NCBI RefSeq assembly: GCF_000739065.1
Contig: NZ_CP009149.1
Location: forward strand, 1,497,311-1,561,310
DNA length: 64,000 nucleotides
Reading direction: 5' to 3'
Source: Methanocaldococcus bathoardescens
GTDB lineage: Archaea > AGJL01 > Methanococci > Methanococcales > Methanocaldococcaceae
The notes under the pieces are model-generated. The model was not told where the DNA came from. It searched no databases and saw only the letters and a program-made list of their open reading frames with translations. Of this stretch, positions 45,549 to 54,512 are shown in pieces (the stretch's first letter is position 1; each line of letters starts with the position of its first letter). A program made the translations under genes and the position numbers.

Positions 45549-47570
45549 ATGGAGGAAAATAATCTTAAGTGGTGGGAGTATTTTATTATTGGATTGGTTA
45601 GCATATTGATTATTGAAGGTATATTAAAAATACTTACAACATTTGGCATTGGATATGGGGTATTATTAAGTATAATGTTATTTTTGTTCGTAGTTTTATT
45701 GATACAGGTAGAAAAAATTGTTAGCTTATTCTTAGGTAAGGTTGTAGATAACGAAGAATTTAGTGGCAAAATTAAAGAATATGGTTTAATCAAACAGTTA
45801 ATTAATATATGGAACAATAAAATTAAAAGATATTCTTATTATTTGGTGTTAGTGTTTATTTTTACTCCGTATGTGTGTATGGGGGAAACTAAGGTAATAG
45901 ATTATCTTTTAGGATTTATTGCAACTTATATAAACCTGAATAATGTAGTATCTTACTTAAATACAATAGCCACAGTTGTTGGTGCAGTAAGTGCTATTGT
46001 TATTACAATTACTGCTATAGTTATTCAACATGTTTCTGCAGAACGAGGTTATGTTCTGATGGAATTATTCTTTAGGGAGAAAATATTTTGGGAATATCTA
46101 ATTTTAAATATAGCCACAATTATATTATCTGTGATGTGTATTATCTTTCTCCCAATAGATAACAGTTTTATAACAACTTCTATCTTATCTATTCTAACAA
46201 TAATGATGATATTATGTTTTTTAACGCTATTTCCTTATCTATTGAGAGCTATTGATTATTTAAAGCCAGATAAGTGTATTGAATTAGTATTATATAAAAA
46301 TTCAAATAAAATGAGTGATGAGAGAATATATACGGCATATAAAATTATTAAAAAATTTATAGAACTAAAAGAAATGGGTGCAGTAATTGAGGGAATCAAC
46401 GGGCTAAATAATAGTTTTATTAAATTATATAACAAATATAAAAATGAACCTAATGCTAACAAATTTTTTGAGAGTAATTTATACAGTATTATTGGATTTA
46501 TAGATACATATATAAATGCATTAGAAAAATATGATATATTAAAAGAACCTTATTGGCATAGAGTTTTGGAAACTTCGATAGATACACTATGTAAAATTGC
46601 AGAGATAAAAATAAAAGATGGCAAAGATATTCACTGGGAAATAGAAACAATAATTATGATTTATGTTAAATTTATGTCAATAAATGTTGATGATAGCGGA
46701 ATTAAAGGATTTAAAATTGTATTTACAAAAAAGATAATTGAATCTATAGGAGAGCTTTTTAAATATAGTATGTCATTGGATGTGTCATACCGTAGAGCTT
46801 TTAATACCATTTCATCCGAAATAATTTCTGAATATAAACGGTCTAAGGACGGTGTTTATTTGTGGTTATTAGAAGAACTTCTTGAAAAAATATACAATCC
46901 TGATGGAGAATACAAAACGGTGAAGAATGCTATAAAAGACAACAGTTACCAATTTATATTGAGTGATATTAATAATTTAAAAGAAAAAATTGAAAAGTTA
47001 GATAATAAGTGCAGTTATACGGCAATAGGTGAAAATTCAGAGGACATTAAATTCACCATACACCGACCTGAAATTAATCAAATTAATGATAAAATATATG
47101 ACATCTATAAAGTCATGTTAGAGGAATCATTCGATTTAGGAAGATACGATATTTTTCACTATGTTATAGATAATTTAAGGCAAACTAACAAAAGATATTT
47201 ATTAGATATAGCAAATAAATTTTATATTCCAATTAACACTACAGAAAAAAACAGTCATGGTGTAAAGATTTACACAACTTTTAAAACTTCAGATGATGGA
47301 GAAAAAATTAAAAATATGTTGTATTTAGCATATTTTGATGGAGATACTTTAAAATATAAATTACTTATGGACGTATTAAAGTTCAAAGACCAAAATGATT
47401 TAATCTACATAACTAATGACTTAAAAAAATATCCAATAGAAGAAATCAAAAAAGCAAAAGAAGAATTAGAAAAAGATTTATCAAAATATGTAAAAGAAGA
47501 TGAAATAGAGAGAGTTAGAGAAAATCTAAACAAAATCTTTGAATCATTATCAAAAATAAATAAATCATAA
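45549..47570 (+). CDS. Large predicted membrane protein of unknown function
   Basis: A 673-residue protein with about six membrane segments in the first 235 residues (for example EYFIIGLVSILIIEGILKIL, TIATVVGAVSAIVITITAIV, ILNIATIILSVMCIIFLPI, LSILTIMMILCFLTLFPYLL), followed by about 440 charged, mostly helical residues. No known catalytic motif is apparent. GGGGAGAGG precedes the ATG. From memory the flanking genes glyS and the CitG-like gene are adjacent in M. jannaschii, so this looks like an accessory insertion. The architecture (membrane anchor plus large cytoplasmic helical domain) is compatible with a defence or signalling protein but no function can be assigned. Confidence 0.75.
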   Translation: MEENNLKWWEYFIIGLVSILIIEGILKILTTFGIGYGVLLSIMLFLFVVLLIQVEKIVSLFLGKVVDNEEFSGKIKEYGLIKQLINIWNNKIKRYSYYLVLVFIFTPYVCMGETKVIDYLLGFIATYINLNNVVSYLNTIATVVGAVSAIVITITAIVIQHVSAERGYVLMELFFREKIFWEYLILNIATIILSVMCIIFLPIDNSFITTSILSILTIMMILCFLTLFPYLLRAIDYLKPDKCIELVLYKNSNKMSDERIYTAYKIIKKFIELKEMGAVIEGINGLNNSFIKLYNKYKNEPNANKFFESNLYSIIGFIDTYINALEKYDILKEPYWHRVLETSIDTLCKIAEIKIKDGKDIHWEIETIIMIYVKFMSINVDDSGIKGFKIVFTKKIIESIGELFKYSMSLDVSYRRAFNTISSEIISEYKRSKDGVYLWLLEELLEKIYNPDGEYKTVKNAIKDNSYQFILSDINNLKEKIEKLDNKCSYTAIGENSEDIKFTIHRPEINQINDKIYDIYKVMLEESFDLGRYDIFHYVIDNLRQTNKRYLLDIANKFYIPINTTEKNSHGVKIYTTFKTSDDGEKIKNMLYLAYFDGDTLKYKLLMDVLKFKDQNDLIYITNDLKKYPIEEIKKAKEELEKDLSKYVKEDEIERVRENLNKIFESLSKINKS

Positions 47571-47573
47571 TTT

Positions 47574-48455
47574 TCACCATAATACTGTCTCTTCCTTATC
47601 TATCCTATCTAATATAAATATCATCAATGATGAAGCAATTAAGTCAGCAGTAGTTCCGGGATTTAACTTATTTCCTTCTTTTGATAAATATTTGTCAAAT
47701 TCTTTGACTTTTTCCTCTTTAAAGTTATTTAATACATCTTCAGCCATTTTAGAAACTTTTAAAGCTGTTTCAAAACCTCTCTTTCTCGCAATTAATGTAT
47801 CAGGATATTTAGCCAATAGGTTTAAAAATGTTTTTGTTACAGCTAAGTTTATGTTGTTGAGTTCATCATAATACTTTTTTAATAAATTGTATCCTTCAAA
47901 TGAAATTTTAAAGTTATCAACCCACTCTTTACTTATATTATCCCACTCTGCAGATATTTTATAAACATCTAAAAGAGTTAAACCTTTCTCAATAAGTTCT
48001 TTTTTTGCATCTTCTGAAGTAACATCAGGCCCTTTCTTTGGTTTATTGACATAAGCCATCGCTATATTTATTGCATCATAGACATTTAAAGCATCTTCGA
48101 CAGTTGTATTTTCGGCAATTTTCTTTAAATTATCTTTCAACTTATTTTCATCAAAACTATCTAATTTTCCAGCCGCCATTGCTATAGGGATGTGAAGCAT
48201 TATAATTCCTAAATTTGCATTAGTTGGAGACCATTTTTTGCTCTCAATTACTGCCTTTTTTATATATAATCCAACATCTTTATCTTTTTGAGCCGCTTCA
48301 TAAACCACATTTCCAAATGCAATTCCAGAGTTTATAAAGTGATGATATTTGATGTCTCTATAATCCCTATTTCTATGAACATTTCCAGGTTTGAAAGAGC
48401 TAACTTCTAAACAACAGGCAATTTGTGATGCTTTCATTATATCAAAAGGATTCAT
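47574..48455 (-). CDS. CitG/MdcB-like triphosphoribosyl-dephospho-CoA synthase family
   Basis: The 293-residue all-helical protein belongs to the CitG/MdcB family (COG1767): [36 protein letters not shown] and [19 protein letters not shown] are the conserved blocks. Bacterial members make the prosthetic group precursor of citrate/malonate lyases; methanogens lack these lyases, so the substrate here is probably a different nucleotide transfer. GGTGAA precedes the ATG. Convergent with the membrane protein gene. Confidence 0.85.
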   Translation of the reverse strand: MNPFDIMKASQIACCLEVSSFKPGNVHRNRDYRDIKYHHFINSGIAFGNVVYEAAQKDKDVGLYIKKAVIESKKWSPTNANLGIIMLHIPIAMAAGKLDSFDENKLKDNLKKIAENTTVEDALNVYDAINIAMAYVNKPKKGPDVTSEDAKKELIEKGLTLLDVYKISAEWDNISKEWVDNFKISFEGYNLLKKYYDELNNINLAVTKTFLNLLAKYPDTLIARKRGFETALKVSKMAEDVLNNFKEEKVKEFDKYLSKEGNKLNPGTTADLIASSLMIFILDRIDKEETVLW

Positions 48456-48536
48456 GTTTTCACCAAAATTTTTATATATTTGAGTAATTATGTAAGTATT
48501 TAATTTTTGTATTCATGTTTGATTATGGGGGCAACT

Positions 48537-49124
48537 ATGGGGACTTTAGAACTAATTTTGCTGATATTGATTTTATTTCTCACTCCTTATTTGATAGCAC
48601 TCTTTATAATTTTTGGACCTCCAGATAGTATTATAGATTACATTTTATACAAAAAATACAAAAAAGCAAAGGAAGAATGGCATTATATAACCTCAACAGA
48701 CATTGGGATGAATAGAAGCAGATGGATTTTTATATTAATGGTAGAAATAATTGCTTTATTTTTTGGATTTTATATTTTAATCAATATAAATCATCCGCAT
48801 GATGAAATATTAACATTTTCGCTTATATTTTTATTTATTATGTCCATTTATGACAAACTCAATCCTGCTTCTGGAACTGTTGAGATTTATAAAGAAGGAA
48901 TTGCCGTATATATTAAAATATTCAACACTTTAAAACCATTTTTAAACTACTACCTTGTTTTACCTTGGAAGTTCTTTAAAGGATACAAATTAAAAGTTAG
49001 TAAGAAAAATATAAAATATGTTGTCTTAATTCCAAAATCTAAGCTGTTTTTTGATATTTATCTAATAGACGAAGATGGAAAAGTTGAAGAAGCCATTAAA
49101 AACTATTTAAATCATATTCAATAA
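48537..49124 (+). CDS. Conserved hypothetical membrane protein
   Basis: A 195-residue protein with three hydrophobic segments ([20 protein letters not shown] near the N-terminus, [19 protein letters not shown] near 62-85, [13 protein letters not shown] near 92-105) and a beta-rich soluble C-terminal part ([20 protein letters not shown]). The latter resembles a PH-like domain, but this is a guess. Start after GGGGGC. The end overlaps the convergent XTP pyrophosphatase gene by 18 bp. Confidence 0.65.
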   Translation: MGTLELILLILILFLTPYLIALFIIFGPPDSIIDYILYKKYKKAKEEWHYITSTDIGMNRSRWIFILMVEIIALFFGFYILININHPHDEILTFSLIFLFIMSIYDKLNPASGTVEIYKEGIAVYIKIFNTLKPFLNYYLVLPWKFFKGYKLKVSKKNIKYVVLIPKSKLFFDIYLIDEDGKVEEAIKNYLNHIQ

Positions 49125-49664
49125 AAACTTTTTAAATTCTTCAAAAGCTCTTTTTCTATGGGATATTTCACTTTTTTCTTCTGTAGTCATCTCTGCAAAA
49201 GTTCTTTCTTCTCCTTCTGGAATAAAGATGCCATCATAGGCAAATCCATATCCTTTACTTCTTATTTCTTCTGCAACTCTTCCTTTAACAATTCCTTTAA
49301 ATAATCTAACTCCATTTTCATCACAGTAACCAATAACTGTTTTAAAATAGGCGTTTCTATTATCTTTACCTTCTAAAAGTTTTAAAATTCCTTCATTTCC
49401 TATTGTTTCCTGAACAAACTTTGAATATGTTCCTGGAAATCCGTTTAAAGCTTCAACAAAAAACCCGCTATCTTCAACAATAACTGGTTTTTTTATTTTT
49501 TCATAAACCCACTTTGCCCCAAATTCAGCAACTTCTTCTAATGTTCCCTGAATTTCAGGATATTCAATCTTTATCTGCTCAATTTCTATATCTTTTAAAT
49601 CTTTTAAAATAATATTTGCTTCTTTAATTTTATTTGGATTTCCAGTAGCAAAATAGATTTTCAT
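49107..49664 (-). CDS. XTP/dITP pyrophosphatase (house-cleaning NTPase)
   Basis: A 185-residue protein of the Ham1/RdgB family (M. jannaschii MJ0226 is the structurally solved archetype). [51 protein letters not shown] and [14 protein letters not shown] are the nucleotide- and metal-binding blocks. It hydrolyses XTP, ITP and dITP to monophosphates, keeping deaminated purines out of nucleic acids. GGTGAG precedes the ATG. Confidence 0.95.
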   Translation of the reverse strand: MKIYFATGNPNKIKEANIILKDLKDIEIEQIKIEYPEIQGTLEEVAEFGAKWVYEKIKKPVIVEDSGFFVEALNGFPGTYSKFVQETIGNEGILKLLEGKDNRNAYFKTVIGYCDENGVRLFKGIVKGRVAEEIRSKGYGFAYDGIFIPEGEERTFAEMTTEEKSEISHRKRAFEEFKKFLLNMI

Positions 49665-49688
49665 GCTCTCACCAAAATTTTATAAAGA

Positions 49689-49763
49689 TGATGTCCCCCC
49701 AGTTTAACACCCTCTCTCATCCTTAGCTCTGCCATGTCAAGAGAGCTAACCCACTGGGGGGTA
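49689..49763 (-). ncRNA. Probable H/ACA box guide RNA
   Basis: A GC-rich segment in an AT-rich gap. On the minus strand CCCCCCAGT pairs with ACTGGGGGG (plus 49753-49761 and 49695-49703), and the 3' arm is followed directly by ACA (49692-49694). Above the stem lie single-stranded bases of pocket size and a CTCTCT/AGAGAG upper stem; an alternative hairpin TTAGCTCT/AGAGCTAA (49742-49749 and 49723-49730) also exists. The upper stem starts about 15-17 nt from ACA, the spacing used for pseudouridylation. Target not identified. Confidence 0.6.
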
Positions 49764-49853
49764 TTAGTACTCTAAATAATAAAGAGTTATTTAATTATTT
49801 GCCAATATATCTATTAATTTAAATTAATTAATATAATTCTCTAAAATAAAAAA

Positions 49854-49941
49854 TGGTGCAGGGGAGGGGATTTGAACCCCCGAACCCCTTCGGGACCGGA
49901 TCTTAAGTCCGGCGCCTTTGGCCAGGCTTGGCGACCCCTGC
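49854..49941 (-). tRNA. tRNA-Leu (UAA), CCA encoded
   Basis: An 88-nt tRNA with acceptor GCAGGGG/CCCCTGC, anticodon stem CCGGA/TCCGG with loop CTTAAGA (anticodon TAA), a long class II variable arm (TCCCGAAGGGGTTCGGG) and encoded CCA. The long variable arm and A73 fit leucine. Confidence 0.95.
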
Positions 49942-49968
49942 ACCGTAAGCGAATCACCGCAAGCGAAT
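49941..49968 (-). repeat. Two 14-bp tandem units in the tRNA-Leu 5' leader
   Basis: On the minus strand the sequence ATTCGCTTGCGGTG is followed by ATTCGCTTACGGTG, the last G being the first base of tRNA-Leu. The two units differ at one base. Their GC-richness and position suggest a duplicated leader or processing signal. Confidence 0.7.
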
Positions 49969-50094
49969 TATAGAATAGATGAACTCATATATATACTTTT
50001 CGGTTCTATGTAAAAGATAAACATATATTAATAAGTTTTTTCTATAATAGTAAAAAACCTATTTTAATAGGAAATTTATTTCCTGAGGTAAAGT

Positions 50095-50604
50095 ATGAAA
50101 AAGTTAAAGAGGATGACCTTAATTTTATACAACTCTTATGATAAAACAAGATGGCATGAGGCTCATAAAAGAGCTATAGCAAGAGCAGCTCCAATATGTT
50201 ATGCGTTTGATTGCAACTTGGCTATAATGGATTTTCCATGTGAAATGGAAGATATTTTAAATATAAAAACAACCATTGGTAATTCTGGAGAATACTTGGA
50301 GAAATTAATTGAAAAAAATAGATTTTTTATTGTTGATAAATTTCTTCCTCAATTTGGAATTCCAATTGCTTCAACTTCTAAGCCAGATGAAAAAAAGGTT
50401 ATAACCCCATTAGATACTGCCTATTTATTAAAGAAAAAGCCAGTTGGGATATATGTTGGACTTGGAAGGCATGGGTTACCAAAAGATATAATGGAATCAT
50501 GCACTTACCATTTAGATATTACTGAAAAGAGGGTGTCTTTAGAAACTTGCACAGCCATTGGCTGTATTCCAGCTGTTATATACTGTCACACTAAATATCT
50601 CTGA
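50095..50604 (+). CDS. DUF531 archaeal protein, SPOUT-like
   Basis: A 169-residue protein of the archaeal DUF531 family. RWHEAHKRAIARAAPICYAFDCNLAI, VGIYVGLGRHGLPKDIMES and VSLETCTAIGCIPAVIY are the conserved blocks; the glycine-rich GLGRHGLP turn followed by VSLETCTAIG recalls the knotted SAM-binding region of SPOUT RNA methyltransferases, which is inference. GAGGTAAAGT precedes the ATG. It directly precedes the ATP synthase operon but has its own spacing of about 90 bp. Confidence 0.8.
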   Translation: MKKLKRMTLILYNSYDKTRWHEAHKRAIARAAPICYAFDCNLAIMDFPCEMEDILNIKTTIGNSGEYLEKLIEKNRFFIVDKFLPQFGIPIASTSKPDEKKVITPLDTAYLLKKKPVGIYVGLGRHGLPKDIMESCTYHLDITEKRVSLETCTAIGCIPAVIYCHTKYL

Positions 50605-50641
50605 TATCTAAAAATAGTGATAGACTTGAAGGATAAAAAAT

Positions 50642-50649
50642 TTTATATA
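50642..50649 (+). promoter_or_regulatory. TATA box of the ATP synthase operon
   Basis: TTTATATA lies about 45 bp upstream of the AtpH start, leaving room for a short leader that contains the strong AGGTGGAAGT ribosome binding site. It is the best TATA candidate between the DUF531 gene and atpH. Confidence 0.6.
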
Positions 50650-50693
50650 CTTGCTCTATTTTTAAAATATTACCAATAACTGCAGGTGGAAGT

Positions 50694-51008
50694 ATGAGTG
50701 TTAGTGTTATGGATGCAATAAAAGAGGTAAAATTAGCTGAAGAGCAGGCAGTTAAGGAAATAGAAGAAGCAAAAAATAGAGCTGAGCAGATAAAGGCAGA
50801 AGCAATTGAAGAAGCAAAAAAACTTATTGCTGAAACTGAAGAGGAAGCAAAAAAACTTGTTGAAGAAATGATTAAAAAAGCAGAGGAAGAGGCAAAAAAA
50901 GAAGCTGAAAAGATTATTGAAGATACAGAAAAAGAGGTAAAAGAGATTATATCAATCGCTAAGGTTAAGATACTCTCGTTGAAGTTATCAGAGATTCTTG
51001 AAATCTAA
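50694..51008 (+). CDS. atpH: A-type ATP synthase subunit H
   Basis: A 104-residue coiled-coil protein, almost entirely alternating E, K and A ([20 protein letters not shown]), as expected for subunit H that forms the peripheral stalks with subunit E. AGGTGG precedes the ATG. First gene of the H-I-K-E-C-F-A-B operon. Confidence 0.9.
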   Translation: MSVSVMDAIKEVKLAEEQAVKEIEEAKNRAEQIKAEAIEEAKKLIAETEEEAKKLVEEMIKKAEEEAKKEAEKIIEDTEKEVKEIISIAKVKILSLKLSEILEI

Positions 51009-51026
51009 ATTAACAAGGTGATTTTA

Positions 51027-53057
51027 GTGAGACCTGTAAGAATGAAGAAACTAAAAGCGGTGATATTGGATGAAAAAATTGATAATGTTGTAAGAAGCTT
51101 GCATGAAGCGGGAATTGTTGAACTCTGTGATTTATCTGAAAAATTGGAAGATTTGGAATGGAAGACATTGTTATCACCATCATCATCAGCTGATTATGTT
51201 AGAAATGTTACAACATTGATGATAAGGGCTGGTAGAGTATTGGATATGTTTTCAAGTGTTAGCCAGAAAGAGACAAGTATAAAAGATATTCTAAACCCAA
51301 AACCTGTTGAAAAGAAGAAAGTCTCGTTCAACTCTTATAAAGAAGTTATTGAATATGCTGAAAAGATATTAAATGAGATTAGCAAAGAAGTTGATGGACC
51401 AGCTGAGAAATTATCAGAGTTGGATAACAAGAAATCCAAGTTGTTGCAGTTGAGAGAGCAAATATCTTACTTAAAAGGTTTAGAGTTTGATTTAAAATAT
51501 CTTGGCTCTGGAGAGTATGTGTTTATTGGAGCTGGAAGTGTTCCTAAGGAAAGAGTTGATGAATTGAAAGTAGAGCTTGACAAAGTGGCAGATGGATACA
51601 TTGAAGTATTTACTGGAAATGAATTTGAAAAGGATAAGAAGATTAGAGTTCCAATTGTATTTGTTACATTAAAAGAGAAGCTTGAGAATGTTTTATCAGA
51701 GATTAGAAAGTTTGAATTTGAAAGATATGACATAAGTGATGTAGAAGGAACACCAAGTGAGGCATTATCAAAGATAGAAAGTGAATTAAAAGCGATGGAA
51801 TCAGAAAGAAACAGCTTAGTAGAAAAATTAAAAGCATTGGCAGAGAAATGGGAAAAGGAATTGTTGGCTGTCTATGAATTGTTATCAATAGAAAAAGCAA
51901 GAGGAGATGCATATTCACAATTTGGTAGAACAAATAGAACTTACTACATAGAAGCATGGGTTCCTGCAAGAGATGCTGAAAAAGCTAAGAGCTTAATTGA
52001 AAACTCAGCAGATGGCTTTGCATTTGTTGAAATAACTGAGCCAGATGAACCAGAAGAGAAAATACCTGTCCTCCTTGACAATCCAAAGGTTATTAAACCA
52101 TTTGAGATGCTCACAGAGATGTATGCTCTACCAAAATACAATGAAGTTGACCCAACATTATTGTTAGTTCCAGGTTTCTTGCTGTTCTATGGAATTATGC
52201 TAACAGATGCAGTTTATGGTTTGCTATTAACTCTAATTGGTTTATGGATTTGGAAGAAGATGGGTAAAGTTAGTGAAGGAGCTAACAAACTTGGTTATAT
52301 CTTAACATTGGCTGGAATCTCAACAATTGTAATGGGTATTATAACAGGAGGTTACTTAGGGGACTTCTTATTACAGTTCTTGAATATAAATATCTACGAC
52401 TACGGATTAGCGTTAGTTAACCCATTGGGAGAGAGTAAATACATTCCAAATGGTCCAATAGCAATATTAGGATTCTCTATAGCTGTTGGGGTCTTGCATC
52501 TATTGATTGGATTGATAGTTGGATTTATGGAAAATATGAAAAAAGGTAATAAAGAAGAGGCAATATTCAATCAAGGAATTTGGATATTCTTAATATTGGC
52601 ATTGATTATTGGATTATTATTCCCAGTAAGCCCAATATATGGAATATCAGCAATAATATGGGGAGCTATAGCTGTTGTTGTAATACTATGTGCAATTAAA
52701 GGATTCAAAGAAAATGGAATTATGGGAGCTGGTTTAGGAGTTATGGATATAACAGGATTCTTAGGAAACGTGTTATCTTACGCAAGATTGTTGGCTCTCT
52801 GTTTAGCTACTGGAGGTTTAGCAATGGCAGTAAACATTATGGCTAAGCTTGTTGGAGATTCCATTCCAGTAATTGGAATAATAATTGCTCTGCTCATACT
52901 ATTACTTGGGCATGCATTCAACTTCGTAATGAATGGGTTAGGAGCGTTTATCCACTCTCTAAGATTGCACTACGTAGAGTTCTTCAGCCAGTTCTATGAA
53001 GGTGGAGGTAAGAAATTCACACCATTTAAGGCAAATAGAGAATATACTACTGCATAA
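51027..53057 (+). CDS. atpI: A-type ATP synthase membrane subunit I (a)
   Basis: A 676-residue protein with a coiled-coil cytoplasmic half (to about 375) and about eight C-terminal membrane segments. The arginine in LSYARLLALCLATGGL is the expected essential residue facing the proteolipid ring. The stator domain LVEKLKALAEKWEKELLAVY contacts the peripheral stalks. GGTGAT sets the GTG start at 51027; another GTG three codons earlier overlaps it. Confidence 0.95.
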   Translation: MRPVRMKKLKAVILDEKIDNVVRSLHEAGIVELCDLSEKLEDLEWKTLLSPSSSADYVRNVTTLMIRAGRVLDMFSSVSQKETSIKDILNPKPVEKKKVSFNSYKEVIEYAEKILNEISKEVDGPAEKLSELDNKKSKLLQLREQISYLKGLEFDLKYLGSGEYVFIGAGSVPKERVDELKVELDKVADGYIEVFTGNEFEKDKKIRVPIVFVTLKEKLENVLSEIRKFEFERYDISDVEGTPSEALSKIESELKAMESERNSLVEKLKALAEKWEKELLAVYELLSIEKARGDAYSQFGRTNRTYYIEAWVPARDAEKAKSLIENSADGFAFVEITEPDEPEEKIPVLLDNPKVIKPFEMLTEMYALPKYNEVDPTLLLVPGFLLFYGIMLTDAVYGLLLTLIGLWIWKKMGKVSEGANKLGYILTLAGISTIVMGIITGGYLGDFLLQFLNINIYDYGLALVNPLGESKYIPNGPIAILGFSIAVGVLHLLIGLIVGFMENMKKGNKEEAIFNQGIWIFLILALIIGLLFPVSPIYGISAIIWGAIAVVVILCAIKGFKENGIMGAGLGVMDITGFLGNVLSYARLLALCLATGGLAMAVNIMAKLVGDSIPVIGIIIALLILLLGHAFNFVMNGLGAFIHSLRLHYVEFFSQFYEGGGKKFTPFKANREYTTA

Positions 53058-53159
53058 TTCCTTCTAAGATTATTTAAATCTTTCCAATACTCGATATAAC
53101 AATAAAATATAAAAATAAAAAATACAACTTAAAACTTAATAAAATTGAGGTGATATTGT

Positions 53160-53816
53160 ATGGTAGACCCTTTAATCTTAGGAGCTGTTGGTGCTGGTTT
53201 AGCAGTCGGTATTGCTGGTTTAGGTTCTGGAATTGGGGCAGGAATTACAGGAGCAAGCGGAGCAGGAGTTGTTGCAGAAGACCCTAATAAATTCGGTACT
53301 GCAATTGTCTTCCAAGCATTGCCACAGACCCAAGGTTTGTATGGATTCTTAGTTGCAATCCTTATATTGTTCGTCTTTAAGACAGCTTCACCTTGGGCAA
53401 TGTTTGCAGCTGGTTTGGCAGCTGGTTTAGCAGGTTTATCAGCTATTGGTCAGGGGATAGCTGCTTCAGCTGGTTTAGGTGCAGTTGCTGAAGATAACAG
53501 CATATTTGGTAAAGCGATGGTCTTCTCTGTCCTTCCAGAAACCCAGGCAATCTATGGTTTATTAATAGCTATCTTATTATTAGTTGGTGTCTTTAGCGGT
53601 CCAGGTTCAACAGAGATAGCTGCTTTAGGGGCAGGGTTTGCAGTTGGTTTTGCTGGTCTCTCTGGTATCGGGCAGGGTATTACAGCTGCTGGAGCTATTG
53701 GAGCTACAGCAAGAGACCCAGATGCTATGGGTAAAGGGTTAGTCTTAGCAGTTATGCCAGAGACATTCGCTATCTTTGGTTTGTTGATAGCAATCTTAAT
53801 CATGCTCATGGTATAA
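53160..53816 (+). CDS. atpK: A-type ATP synthase proteolipid subunit K, triplicated
   Basis: A 218-residue rotor subunit made of three tandem helical hairpins (about 1-75, 76-148, 149-218), so six membrane helices against two in ordinary c subunits. Hairpins 2 and 3 carry the ion-binding glutamate (LPETQ, MPETF), but hairpin 1 has glutamine (LPQTQ, Gln56). Each ring subunit therefore moves two ions instead of three. M. jannaschii has the same arrangement, as known. GAGGTGAT precedes the ATG. Third in the operon. Confidence 0.95.
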   Translation: MVDPLILGAVGAGLAVGIAGLGSGIGAGITGASGAGVVAEDPNKFGTAIVFQALPQTQGLYGFLVAILILFVFKTASPWAMFAAGLAAGLAGLSAIGQGIAASAGLGAVAEDNSIFGKAMVFSVLPETQAIYGLLIAILLLVGVFSGPGSTEIAALGAGFAVGFAGLSGIGQGITAAGAIGATARDPDAMGKGLVLAVMPETFAIFGLLIAILIMLMV

Positions 53817-53888
53817 ATCAACTAAACCCTTTTTGAATTTTAATAAATTTTTTAAATCTTTTAAATTTAATTTTAACAGGTGAAATTG

Positions 53889-54500
53889 ATGGGAGTTGAT
53901 AAAATAAAATCAAAGATATTGGAAGATGCTAAAGCAGAGGCAAATAAAATAATCTCAGAAGCTGAAGCAGAAAAAGCTAAAATCTTAGAAAAAGCAAAAG
54001 AAGAAGCAGAAAAGAGAAAAGCAGAGATATTAAAGAAAGGAGAAAAAGAAGCAGAAATGACTAAGAGTAGAATTATTTCAGAGGCAAAATTAGAGGCAAA
54101 GAAAAAGTTATTGGAAGCTAAGGAAGAGATTATAGATATGGCAATAGAAAAATTAAAAGAAGAGCTTGTTAAACTGCCTGAACAACCAGAATATAAAGAT
54201 AAATTAGTAAACTTAATAAGAGATGGAGCTGTCTCATTAGGAGGAGGAGAGTTAGTTGTAAGATTAAACAGAAGGGATATGGATATTATTGATGATGCAA
54301 CATTGTGGTATTTAGAAAAAGAAGTAGAAAACATGACAAAGAAAGTAACTGTATTGAAGAAGGGAGAGCCAGTAGATATTACTGGAGGATGTGTAATAGA
54401 AACTGCTGATGGATTGAAATCATTAGACAATAGCTTAGAAGCGATATTCAACAGGAACTTAAATGTAATTAGGGCGAGAATTACAGAGAAGTTATTCTAA
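53889..54500 (+). CDS. atpE: A-type ATP synthase subunit E
   Basis: A 203-residue peripheral-stalk subunit: a long charged N-terminal helix (KAKEEAEKRKAEILKKGEKE) followed by a globular domain with DIDDATLWYLE-like and GGCVIETADGLKSLDNSLEA segments, the usual E/NtpE layout. It pairs with subunit H. AGGTGA sets the ATG at 53889; an earlier in-frame GTG lies in this ribosome binding site. Confidence 0.93.
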   Translation: MGVDKIKSKILEDAKAEANKIISEAEAEKAKILEKAKEEAEKRKAEILKKGEKEAEMTKSRIISEAKLEAKKKLLEAKEEIIDMAIEKLKEELVKLPEQPEYKDKLVNLIRDGAVSLGGGELVVRLNRRDMDIIDDATLWYLEKEVENMTKKVTVLKKGEPVDITGGCVIETADGLKSLDNSLEAIFNRNLNVIRARITEKLF

Positions 54501-54512
54501 AGGTGATGCCTG

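Noticed and set aside
53873-54451. Long minus-strand frame opposite atpE
   Set aside because: Antisense shadow of the E/K/A-rich coiled coil; serine/phenylalanine-rich product without start signal.
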